This document shows, piece by piece, positions 1-11,700 of a stretch of 64,000 nucleotides of DNA. The stretch lies in contig NMRB01000885.1 of assembly GCA_002633025.1 (NCBI GenBank), forward strand, positions 194,143 to 258,142. The letters run 5' to 3'. The notes below the pieces were generated by a model. It saw only the letters and a list, made by a program, of their open reading frames with translations, was not told where the DNA came from and did no database searches. The position numbers were made by a program, and so were the translations under genes. Position 1 is the stretch's first letter, and every line of letters begins with the position of its first letter. This stretch comes from Notospermus geniculatus (Eukaryota; Nemertea; Pilidiophora; Heteronemertea; Lineidae).

Positions 1-1533
1 TTAACCTAATTTTGATGGGAAAATAGGTCAAATAACGAAAAATTTGCCGATATTTGGGCTTTGCCTTGTCTGCGCTGTGGCGTCTTCAGTTTTTGACGGA
101 TCTTTTTCATATTGCATATGTGTATATATGGCCCCAAGATCTAGGCCAAGTTCGATTTTCGGCTTGCTGCGATTCCTACTACGGCCACTAGGGGGCGTTT
201 TGTGAAAAATGAAAAATGCCTATTTCGCACAAACGATTTGAGCCAGAATGCTTGAATTTGAACCGTAGGATGTACGTCTAATCATATGACCTCAAGATCC
301 AGGCGCCATGATTCCAAATTAACCAAGCGGGCACTGTGCCATTGGCACTATTTTTATCTTTCCCACTGAAAACACACTTTTGAACTCTATTCTCCTTGAC
401 ATAGGCCTATGCTGGCAAGCAAACATGTGATGATATTTTACCATTGTGGTAATACAGACGCCACATGATAGCTGCACTGACGGCAAGTAAGTGACAAGTG
501 CAGTGTCTCTCCTTCTATGTGCACAAGTGCTTATGCAGAGCAATGATGCTCATTTTTTATGTGTTTATATCGAACTAAATTTTCAACGTCCATACTCGGA
601 TTCATAGATTAATAAATTATCTATCAAAATCAAATGCATTGTAATTAATATCAGATTCTTTCCTTACACTGCAAATCGACCTGTGACTGAGACTGCAAGC
701 ACTCAATCGCACTCTTTGTGAAGAACACACCCTATCACATTAAGTTTATGTTCACTATATTAAGGAATATGTTCATTATAACCCGGTGTAACATATACAG
801 CCCTCATAAATGGACCGATTAAACATGTAACCCAAACCTTCATAAGTTGCAGTTGCATCTTACACACCTTCGTAATTTTTTTCTCTTGCTCACGGAACGC
901 AACCCCACAAACTGAAGTGAATCATAAAGAGGAATTATGCACAGTCATACACGTATATTAAAATTTATGTCTGTGCCGTTGGATGTAACCAATCGCAGCA
1001 CAGGAATTATTGTCAGTCATAAAATATTCTGTGACTGTCAATACATGTAATTCATTCAGCGACACTCGAAGTCATAAACCATAAACCGTCTGCAATGTAC
1101 CCCAGTTATATGGTACTGCCCTCGCTGACCATAGAGGGTATCTTTCAGGATTGCCATCGGCAAAATCCAATCCTTTGCTCAAAGTATATTGAACTACCTG
1201 GAGGTGAGAAATATCGACCAACCTGGTACTCAGATTCCCCGCAAAGGACGACCAGTCATTTTGCAGGCTGCCACTTGGATGCCATCTGTTGGTGTGTCTC
1301 CACTGAAAGCCAGCGGTCGAATACAGTGGCGCCACCAAAAACGCTGGTAGTCTATCATGTCTTGGAGGTACTCTGAAGGGCGTTTGCATTTCTGTGGACC
1401 ACCGTACCGTGGCGCTGTGATGCTTTGTTCATGCATGAACACTAGCTTTGATGTTTTCTTCATTCCTTTGCGCGGCCGTTTCACGGATGGAGTAGTTTTT
1501 CTGTAATGTGAAACGATCTTTGGTCGATATTAA
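1..1533. other. Upstream intergenic DNA with a dispersed repeat
   Basis: No gene is supported here. Positions about 354-850 are similar to 17460-18530, in the same order: a CTTTCCC-rich start, then the ACATGTGAT, TTTTCAACGTCCA and AAACATGTA stretches. This marks a dispersed repeat of roughly 500 bp. The copy at 17.4-18.5 kb is interrupted by other elements. Short reading frames at 319-543 and 1072-1484 overlap on both strands and look like chance. Confidence 0.5.
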
Positions 1534-2012
1534 GGGAGGTTTCGCAAATCTGACAAAAAACGAAGTACGAAATACGAAATTGGATATCATTTCCATGACT
1601 TTCGATAAATTTGCCAAATTCTGGAAGTTGACTTCCTATTTATTATTATACGTTGTGTTGACTTTTGTGCTTCTTCTCTCTTTGGATTTCCATGACGTAA
1701 TGTATTTCAGGAGATGGTTGGTACCACAAAAATTGCCTGCTGCAAGCGTACGACGTTAGACCGATAGAGTTAATACGGTGTATTTTAAACTTTAATGTAT
1801 CTTTCGTTTCCACTTCGTACATACGAAGTGGAATTTAAAAACTCAAGATGCAAATTATTTAACTCTTTCGGTCTTACATGACATGCTAAAAGACGCACTG
1901 GCAGCAGGGACATTTGTGGTACCAACTATCGCCAGAAATACATTAGGTCCTGGAAATGAGGATGAATCTCTTATTTCGTACTTCGTTTTTCGTCAGATTT
2001 GCGAAACCTCCC
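1534..2012. mobile_element. MITE-like element with ~40-bp terminal inverted repeats
   Basis: The left end GGGAGGTTTCGCAAATCTGA (1534 on) is repeated in reverse complement at the right end (to 2012), and the match continues for about 40 bp. The inside encodes nothing recognisable. Part of the interior resembles the repeat near 33235-33320. This is a non-autonomous DNA transposon structure. I could not define a clean target-site duplication. Confidence 0.65.
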
Positions 2013-2608
2013 TATTCTTTTCTTGGTCGTAAAACACAGAATCGTAAGCTGGACTGAAATTGGAACCATGGTTACCATAAGTAGAAATCAAATCACCAGC
2101 ATTTATTTCGGTGGTTTCGGTTCCATTTCGTGACTGTTGGCCTGGTTATTATATTTCCCAATGATAATCTGATTATCGTACTTAGTTCGTAGTTAAGAAT
2201 GCAAAAAAAAACGTTAACTGACATCAAAGTGGAAACCCATGTTGTTCCGAGAAAGCGGCAGATATACAACTGATGCCCGGATGCAGACTTTCCGCCATCA
2301 ATTGTTCATGCAAGTCCCCAATCAGTACTGATTCAATAACAGTCGTTGGACACGGCATTGCCCTCGTCACAAAAGGCTGAGATTTCAGAGGCCTTAGTAT
2401 TCATTGGTTAGCAAGGATGCTTCTTTTTGGATAGGCAGAGGATAGAAATGCGTTTGGAAGGTTCAAAACGTTATCTGAAATCCCAAGTTTCGATCGTTAT
2501 ATTTTGAAGGAAACCACAATATCGTCGATAGGGGGCCGTTCTTGACGATCTCGTTGTACATGTAAGCCCGCTTTTCCTCTGACTTTTTCACCAACAACAA
2601 ACGGCGAC
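2013..2608. other. 5' flank of the DEG/ENaC-like gene
   Basis: No reading frame or repeat family was recognised. The stretch directly precedes the first coding exon of the channel gene, so it may hold its promoter and 5'UTR. I see no convincing TATA box or initiator. Confidence 0.3.
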
Positions 2609-2724
2609 ATGTCGGCGGAAACAACAAGATCGTGGAGTGACATCATCTACGAGTATACTCAGAATACGACCATCCATGGCATACGATACGTATTTGACAG
2701 GGAATCGGTGTCAAAATTTAGGAG
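2609..2724 (+). CDS. DEG/ENaC exon 1: cytoplasmic N-terminus with HG motif
   Basis: The ATG at 2609 opens a 38-codon frame ending in phase 2 (AG) at a GTACGT donor. It contains YTQNTTIHGIRYVFD, the T-x-HG motif that sits before TM1 in all DEG/ENaC channels; in the family the His-Gly pair governs gating and lines the cytoplasmic pore. Joining the final AG to the first A of exon 2 restores an Arg codon directly before ILW of TM1. That join is what identifies this as the true first exon, although 6 kb of intron follows. Confidence 0.85.
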
Positions 2725-5700
2725 GTACGTGTATTTTTTAAATGTTATTCCTTTTATCGTGTTATTTTTTTAACTCTGATTCGGCTTAAGATGTCAAGGA
2801 CGGCACAGGGACAATAACCATCTCGTGCATGATAATAGGGAGTTTAACAGATCAAACGCTAACGATAACATTTACGTTAACAATATTTTGTACATGAAAT
2901 ACATTCAAGAAACAGCGTTAACGTAAACGTTATCGTTAGCGTGTGATCTTTTAAACTCTGTAATATTCTTGGTTATTGCATTTTACCGTTCTATGTAAGT
3001 CTAGGCCTATGAAAAGTCATGATAACAACCCGATACTATTCAACTTACTGCTTTATTTCACTAAGAAACACAGGGTGGCACAGCGACTGCTTTTACCCGG
3101 GAATACCGCATTGCGTCTCCCTCTCTCTGCGCATGCGCAAAACTATATGGCAATCAAAGGAGGATCTCAAGACTACTACAAGTTTCGTGGCGGCAAATAT
3201 GAGCCCGTTACCCCTATGTAAGTCGTTTTATGTAAGTCTTGGTTAGCACATTCCTTAGGAGTACATGCGTGGGTTCATTCCCGCTGCCCGGGACAGGTAC
3301 CAAAAGACTGCGAGCAGAAGAAAGCGAGAAACAAAATGCTGGACGCCATTTTGGAAACACAATGAGAGGGTTCTTGCCATTTTGCAACATTGGCACGAGA
3401 TACCAGTGCATTTTAGAACTGCCAACAACTCAGGCATTGGGAATTGTAGTATAGATTTACCAAAAAAAATCATTAAAATACGCTAACTAACTATTGACAG
3501 GATATATAATAAATAATACGCCGTGACTATTTGCACAGCAAGTTGCTGTGTAAACAGTACAATATTCCTTAGTTTTCGCACTGCTTACACAGCAGAGATT
3601 CTAACCAATGAAAACGCGAGATCATAATGAGGATGCATTACGATAATTTATGCACGGGGCCTATTAAACAACGTAGTGATTATTCACACGCCCTGTTGGC
3701 AGTCTGTTGACTAGCGCAGTGCAAAGATGGAGGGCCTGTGACCCAAAGGTCGCGGGTTCGAATCCCGGTGGTTGTCTCAGTTTTTTTCTTTTTTTCCCTT
3801 TTTTACTTTCTTTTTCTATTCTCAGAGAACTGTTGTGACTCTTTCAAATTTCTACATGGAACAATTGGTTAATTAATCTTGGTGACACTGATAAAATCGG
3901 CTACAGAATCGTCACATCAACATGGGCAAGGGCACACCCTGGTATTCGGACTCATTCCCATACTCTAACCCACAACCCTCAGGGGAGTTAGCTACGCGAC
4001 TGACGAAAACCGACAGAATGCGTCACATATGTCTTAGACTTGGGTCATCACACAGAAACAGGCTGCAATACATGTACCAGATGACGGACCTTCACCTAGG
4101 CACCTATCGGAGTATAAGAACATCTTCAATTATCGGCCTACATATTTGAGTGATAAGACAGGTTGTCAGGGGCGCAGCTAGCTTTTTGGCCTGAGGGGAG
4201 GCAAAAGGTCCGGGGGGGGGCAAAAGACCATATTCTGCTAATTTTCGGTCAAAATGTGCATGAAAAACACGTTTNCCCCTAGTAGATTGCTTTCGGGCAG
4301 TTTCATTGGTCGAGATGGTCGTTGTGGTCGTCGGTACGCTAGCCGCTGATTTTGCAGCCTGCTTTCCCAGTCGTTTGTGGAGTGTAGTGCGGCGGCCGGA
4401 GCGACACAACGACTGGGTCCCGAGTCTACGTTAGGCTCTACGACGACGTTTATCTATTGTGTGAGTGCACCCAAACAATAGATAAACGTAGTCGTATGGC
4501 CTAACCGGGCGCTTGCGAAAGCACACTTTAGTTTCCTCACAGATGACCAGTGAACTCGGAAATCAGGCCTAGCGGCTGATGTAACTCACAGCCTGGGGTC
4601 ATTGAAATGGAAATTGGCTTTTTCATGCAAACCAAATTAGGGCTTAGTTAGAGTTGAGTGGTCGTATTGTCCACCTGCAAAATGATTACTACACGGACTT
4701 ACAACACGGTGCTTAACAATGAATTAACTTGATTCAGGGCGATTGAGCGCTTAGTAAATGAACACTTCAAAATGATTTCCGCCTCAGTGATGTTTTAGAA
4801 ACTTTCTGCCCGTACCTTCGACTGCATTGCTCGATCTACTGGAGTGAGTCTGTTTTTCACAGTGGTACAGCAGACTTCCCCATCACCGATTCCCGATAGA
4901 CACATTAAAACATAATCATGTTTGGTATTCGTATGAGCGCGACGAGTGCTGTTTGATATCGAGTTCCATTTCCCCATTTCATCGCTTTCAAAAAACGATG
5001 CAATCATGCTGTTAGATCTACTACGGTAATTATTTGACCGTGCTCGAGTGAGCCACACAAACACAAACAGCAGATCATCTACGCGTTTAGCTAATCCCAC
5101 TATCATAGAGGTGGTGAAAACATAAAAGACCAATGGATCGACCTGTTGAGGTCATGGCGGGTTTCCACAAACGCGAATGACAGACCTTTTTAAAGTCTGG
5201 CAGACCCACATGTAACCCATAAATTTGATATGTTGCTCATGGGACCGAATTCGATCTTGTTTTTGGTCAGCTTTTCATTCCGGCCAAGGGTACCGACATC
5301 ACGTGATTAATGGAATAGGTAACGATATCAACGTTGTAGGTCGCTTTTAATGGCCGCGAGTTGGCAACAGCTATCAATTCACTAAATAATGCTTTTGGTG
5401 TAATTGTGTCTTGCCATGTCTCATTAATGGTCTTCTGTGGTATTATTTGTTAATTCGTAATCTCTTCCTGCAACAAGCGACGACGTCTAAAAGAACACTT
5501 ATGGTAGTGTCCCACTGGCGACTTTTGCCCACGACAAGGGGCGAATCTGAAGGCTGCGATATACCCTCGACAAGCTGCGATATTTAGCNACAGCAAAATG
5601 TGGGCGGGGCAGAACCTAATGATGCTTATGAATATTAAATACGTACTTGCTGTGTAAATAAAAATTCACTCCTTAGTTACATAGCATGCTGTGCAAATAG

Positions 5701-8700
5701 CCCCGGCCTAAATAATAATCTGTATCATATTGACCGAGATTTGACGACATGACTGAAGTATACTTACACACACTGTTGTTTTCGCAATCGCAAACGTTTT
5801 TTTTTTACTAAAACATATACGATAGCCGATTTGCATAATTTCCTGTCGCCTGAATTGTGTGCTTGATGGTGTGCTGCCATTCTCTTACCACGTAAAATAA
5901 TTAGAGGGCAACTTTTTTTGATTGATTGCGAACGGTAAAATGCAAACAGGATGCGGGGTTGGTTAATAATCCGACCAGAGAGAAGATTCCCCAACACAAA
6001 TGCTCTTTATATTAGATCTGTGCCATGAAATGTAGCCTACATAAACTTATATATCATATTCCCATCTAGAAAATTGGCCATAACATCTCGTCGAGGGGGG
6101 GGGGGCACATTTTCATTTGCACATTGAGTGTGTCCCAGTACGACTAAGAGTTAAAATTTTTATCACCACTCTTCTAAGGCTGCTTTTCCACGAGACGTTT
6201 GCGGACGCGGTTTCGGTGGCGGGAGCGGGTGCGGGTGAAACAGCTAATGGGAAATACGTTGGTTCGATTTTTTCCACACGCGCCCGNNNNNNNNNNNNNN
6301 NNNNNNNNNNNNNNNNNNNNNNNNNNNNNNNNNNNNNNNNNNNNNNNNNNNNNNNNNNNNNNNNNNNNNNNNNNNNNNNNNNNNNNNNNNNNNNNNNNNN
6401 NNNNNNNNNNNNNNNNNNNNNNNNNNNNNNNNNNNNNNNNNNNNNNNNNNNNNNNNNNNNNNNNNNNNNNNNNNNNNNNNNNNNNNNNNNNNNNNNNNNN
6501 NNNNNNNNNNNNNNNNNNNNNNNNNNNNNNNNNNNNNNNNNNNNNNNNNNNNNNNNNNNNNNNNNNNNNNNNNNNNNNNNNNNNNNNNNNNNNNNNNNNN
6601 NNNNNNNNNNNNNNNNNNNNNNNNNNNNNNNNNNNNNNNNNNNNNNNNNNNNNNNNNNNNNNNNNNNNNNNNNNNNNNNNNNNNNNNNNNNNNNNNNNNN
6701 NNNNNNNNNNNNNNNNNNNNNNNNNNNNNNNNNNNNNNNNNNNNNNNNNNNNNNNNNNNNNNNNNNNNNNNNNNNNNNNNNNNNNNNNNNNNNNNNNNNN
6801 NNNNNNNNNNNNNNNNNNNNNNNNNNNNNNNNNNNNNNNNNNNNNNNNNNNNNNNNNNNNNNNNNNNNNNNNNNNNNNNNNNNNNNNNNNNNNNNNNNNN
6901 NNNNNNNNNNNNNNNNNNNNNNNNNNNNNNNNNNNNNNNNNNNNNNNNNNNNNNNNNNNNNNNNNNNNNNNNNNNNNNNNNNNNNNNNNNNNNNNNNNNN
7001 NNNNNNNNNNNNNNNNNNNNNNNNNNNNNNNNNNNNNNNNNNNNNNNNNNNNNNNNNNNNNNNNNNNNNNNNNNNNNNNNNNNNNNNNNNNNNNNNNNNN
7101 NNNNNNNNNNNNNNNNNNNNNNNNNTTGTCGCAGGCCGAAATTCGCCAGTGGGACACTAGTTTTATACTAGTGTCCCACTGGCGAATTTCGGCCTGCGAC
7201 AAGGGACGAATGAAAAATTCGTAGATCTTCGTAGACTGTCGTCTATGTTCGTAGTGATTCTCTGCCTCCTTGATCCAATGCAAAACACATTAATGCTAAA
7301 TATCGCAGCTTGTCGAGGGAATGTCGCAGACTTCAGATTCGCCCCTTGTCGTGGGAAAAAGTCGCCAGTGGGACACTAGTATAAGATAACCATCGGGTTT
7401 CATTAACCCTCAGTTGACAAACTGTTAATCGAAGTGAATTTTTCGATTTTATGAATCGTTGATAGCCAAACATTCTAAAAGTCAAAAGGTTTACTTTGGT
7501 TAATTCACGGTTTGTCAGAAAAGCCGATGGTTAAACCGAGGTTTACCTTAACTATCGTTTATTAAATCGGCCCTTAGCAAGGCAGGTTTGAAAGCCCCGT
7601 TTACACTGAGGAAAAATAACCGATCTCGGACCGGTCCGAGCACGGATCGCCAAAAAATAGCAAGTGACACGGGACAAGCGTGCCAGGAACGGTTCCAAAC
7701 CGAACCGAGCGAAGACCACCAGTTGGAGGTGGTCTCGGACCGGTCCGAGCACGGATCGGTTCGATAACACTGCTGTGTAAACGGTAACCGATCTCGGCAC
7801 GGTTGCTTTGTGTTTTGCACATGCGCGAATTATGAATGACGTCATTAGCGGGAATTTCTGAGTGATTTTGCATGGAGGCATCCATTTTGTTGTTGTCGTG
7901 GTTTAATTTTTCGTTTGATTTTCGTACCTCCGATCGGCTGAACTGACTGGAGAGCTCATGGCACCCGCCAACTGGCTCCCGGTTCCATTTGTGCTAATGT
8001 AAACGGGGCAGATCCCCAGACGACGAAGTGGGCCGGGGCCCGTCCGAGCACGGATCGCTCTTTCGTGACCAGTGTAAACGGGGCTAATGATTCCGAAGTG
8101 CATATACGCCTTTAGGCAGTTGAATGGATAATATGATTGAGGGTGGCGTTCGTTTATTTCACATTCCCTCATGAGCGACTTTTTGGATGTCATGATGATT
8201 TCGCCGAAATGATGTTGATTAATCAGTTTTTTGATTCCTGGCGATGTCTGCCTCGTCTCTATGGCACTAAACCCCACGTTCATCCAAACGGGACGCATCG
8301 CATGATTCATTTTTCTATCTGTATTAGCGACGGCTCGTGAACACCCCAAAGAGAAAAACTCCATCGGCCTTATTGGCTGATATTTATCAAAGGGGGAGCA
8401 AATGCTTTTACTTTAAATTTTGTACTACATTTACATTGGACATTGCTGTGCAAATTGTAAGGAAAACCTGAAACTTCACTCCATCTTAAGCTAGGAATCC
8501 ACTGCTGAGTTTCTGCGTTGTGACTTGCTTTGCAACCTGCTACCTGCGATCAAAAATAGATAAGCGAGATAGATAAGCTTATCTGCGATTGAATACGATC
8601 GCAAGGAACTGCCACCGGTCACCGACCGATTGCCGACTGAAATTGACCACATCTTCGCCATTGGTGGAAATCACCTCTGGCGAGTCCACTACGGCGATCG

Positions 8701-11700
8701 AGTGCCCAGTTGCAACGCAACCCAGTTGCAAAGCAAGTCGCAACGCAAAATCAGCTTGAAAATCAATGGTCTAGCTTTAATAATATTCAATTTCAGAATT
8801 CTATGGCTGATTCTCTTCCTGGTGGCTGCTGGTTTTTTCCTCAATCAAGTCACAGAACGGGTCATCTATTACACCAGTGGGCCGGTCACAGTGAAGGTCG
8901 AGGTCAACTTCAACACCACGCTTCGGTTTCCTGCACTGTTGCTGTGCAACCAAAATTCGTTCAGGTAGAGATATAATCCATCCACGACCACGCTTGATTG
9001 ATCTTCAATTCCTGTCTGCATGTTTCTTGAATTTGCAGCAATGATAAGCGATGTAATGTTTTCCATTGCCCCCTGTTTTTCAATCCATCCCAACAAATAA
9101 ATAATTGACGGAATGAGCAGCGACGTATTTGTATTTCATTTTTCCGTCAGGGCCGACGCTATAGCATTATTGGCCCTGGTAAGTACGGAGGAGGCCATCA
9201 CAAGCTACTCAAGCAGCGACGTGAAAATGGGGGAGGCACTGATAAACATGTCTCTATTTTGGAGTGGGCACTGGCATATACGGAGACAATCTCAGCCATG
9301 CATCGAGAATGTGTGAAGAAGGAGAAGTCCGCAAAAGATTTGAAATATTGTCTTCGTTTAACTTATTCTCTCCAGAATCACCAAAGCTGATCAACTCGGA
9401 TACAAAACGATGTTGGATGAATTCTATGAAAAAGAGGAAGGAGACCCGAGACGACTTGAGATCTTGGTCAGGCATAAAATGGCGAATATCTCAATGGAAT
9501 CTATACTGCAACAAACTAAACACGAAAAAGAGGACATGATCGTGAAGTGTGTAACCTTAGCAAGTTTGTTCTTGTAAAGATTAATTTTATACCACACAGA
9601 TTAGTGTTCATCATAGAGACGTAATCCTTTTTTAATAGTAAGCTAGTTTNAAAGTTGCGCGATCAGCGGTCACGTGACCCAAATCCGGCCAGAGTTCGTC
9701 ATGAGATTTTTATGTTAATGAGGGCCGTGCGTATCGGCTATAATTCTCTTCCTGGTGGCTGCTGGTTTTTTCCTCAATCAAGTCACAGAACGGGTCATCT
9801 ATTACACCAGTGGGCCGGTCACAGTGAAGGTCGAGGTCAACTTCAACACCACGCTTCGGTTTCCTGCACTGTTGCTGTGCAACCAGAATTCCTTCAGGTA
9901 GACATATAATTCATCCACGACCACGCTTGACTGATCTTCAATTCCTGTCTGCATGTTTCTTGAATTTGCAGCAATGATAAGCGATGTAATGTTTTCCATT
10001 GCCCCCTGTTCTTCAATGCATCCCAACAAATAAGCAGCGACGTGAAAATGGGGGAGGCACTGATAAACATGTATCTATTTTGGAGTGGGCACTGGCATAC
10101 GGAGACAATCTCAGCCATGCATCGAGAATGTGTGAAGAAGGAGAAGTCCGCAAAAGATCTTACTTTGAAATATTGTCTTCGTTTAACTTATTCTCTCCAG
10201 AATAACCAAAGCTGATCAACTCGGATACAAAACGATGTTGGATGAATTCTATGAAAAAGAGGAAGGAGACCCGAGACGACTTGAGATCTTGGTCAGGCAT
10301 AAAATGGCGAATATCTCAATGGAATCTATACTGCAACAAACTAAACACGAAAAAGAGGACATGATCGTGAAGTGTGTAACCTTAGCAAGTTGTTCTTGTA
10401 AAGATTAATTTTATACCACACAGATTAGTGTTCATCATAGAGACGTAATCCTTTTTTAATAGTAAGCTAGTTTGTTGACTCTCCTCGGCAGTCCAACATT
10501 AACTTTGTTGACGTAGGCTACATGCAAAAAATGCACGAGGAAATATTGAACGGACAGAAATCTACGAAGGCCAAGGAAATATGAAATTCGAAACTCGAAT
10601 GATCCTTCTGGGCTTTCGTAGAAATCTCCTTCGACACAGTTTTCGTATCTCCCAATTTTCTACCCTCCACCGTTAGCGTTTCCGACCACCTTTTTGAACT
10701 TNTCTTTTGTTATTTTCCGCCGTTCTGCTTCCTAACAAAAGATTTGACGCATCACGCAGCGCAAAACGCACAAGTGGCCCGAGACCTTAAAGCCGGTGAC
10801 AGACTGGCGCGTACGCGGGGCGTCCGGCAGGCGTTGCGCCAATCAGATTCTTCGGTAGGTGTTTCGGTCCGTGTTACCACCTCCCTGATTGGTTAAACGC
10901 TTTCCCGCCGACGCGTTGCTTACGCGCCAGTCTGTCACCGCCTTCACTCGCAGAAATAAGGTAGCCTACTTAATTAGCACTCATACGATTTACATGTAGC
11001 TCACAGATATGGCTCGCAGAGATGATTTCACTGAGATTTCCGTAAGAGGCAGAGTGTACCTGACTCTAAATGCACATGCCATTTCCCCTCTTTTACTGCG
11101 ACCATTTGAGAAGCTAAACATGCCTTGAACACAACATGCTGTTGTTGAAAAAAAAACAACTTCAAATATTACATGTGCTTCTAGGAAAACACAGAAAAGC
11201 TCATCAAGTGGAACGTTTTACCAGAGCAATTTACTCCTGGCCAAACATGCTTCATTTAATGAACAACGAACAATACATCAAATACATAGAAAAACAGGAC
11301 CTTTTTATTCCAAAGCAATTCACTATACTCCCAATAAGTTTAATTTAGATAATACTCGAAAACTGCATCACGCTTCAGCAAATAACCATTTTCAAAAGCA
11401 AATATTTTTTTGCTGTTAGCAGCTGATAAATCACTCTCTGGGCCAGTTCTCATCACGAATTGTTCAAAACAATTAAAACTAGTGTCAACCAATAACATTT
11501 CCGGTAAATATGCAATCGTACATCAAAACATTTCCACTCAACCAAAAAGAATTCCGTTCCTCCGCCATCTCGGTTGGATGGGTTGACTGCAGCAGAATCA
11601 AACTTTCAAGCTGTGGTTTGTTAGCTATTGTTGGTGTACTTAGTATCAGTTGTTTTGGCTCTTTTATGGGTATTAACTGCACTTGCACAACGCAAGATAC

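Larger units (their letters stand above)
2725..8489. other. Intron 1 of the DEG/ENaC-like gene, repeat-filled
   Basis: About 6 kb of intron containing the foldback element at 2840-2958, a tRNA-like sequence near 3703-3776, a palindrome at about 4432-4504, a partial CCACTGGCGA-type element near 5505-5589, the N gap at 6287-7125, and the element cluster at 7126-8085. The minus-strand frame at 4795-5133 (112 aa) matches no family I know. No other exon was recognised. Confidence 0.6.

Noticed and set aside
4795-5133. 112-residue minus-strand frame as a gene
   Set aside because: No recognised family, no splice context, and it lies within the 6-kb intron of the channel gene. Possibly a remnant, but unsupported.
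6117-7283. Long open frames across the N gap
   Set aside because: They are open only because N runs contain no stops. The same applies to frames over 43804-44572.
8630-8796. Apparent N-terminal extension of the TM1 frame, starting at an ATG at 8630
   Set aside because: This part is MITE sequence (8490-8780) that also occurs at 41050-41309. Exon 1 at 2609-2724 joins the TM1 exon in phase and supplies the expected HG motif.
9892-10200. Plus-strand frames in the intron between the duplicated E2 and E3 as coding
   Set aside because: Splicing E2 to E3 directly restores phase and family sequence; the intron frames contain stops in copy 1 and show no family similarity.
11510-11696. Upstream part of the 147-residue frame before the KRLPKPYGNC exon as a coding exon
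   Set aside because: The residues before about 11697 do not resemble DEG/ENaC, and the duplicated block B lacks most of that sequence.
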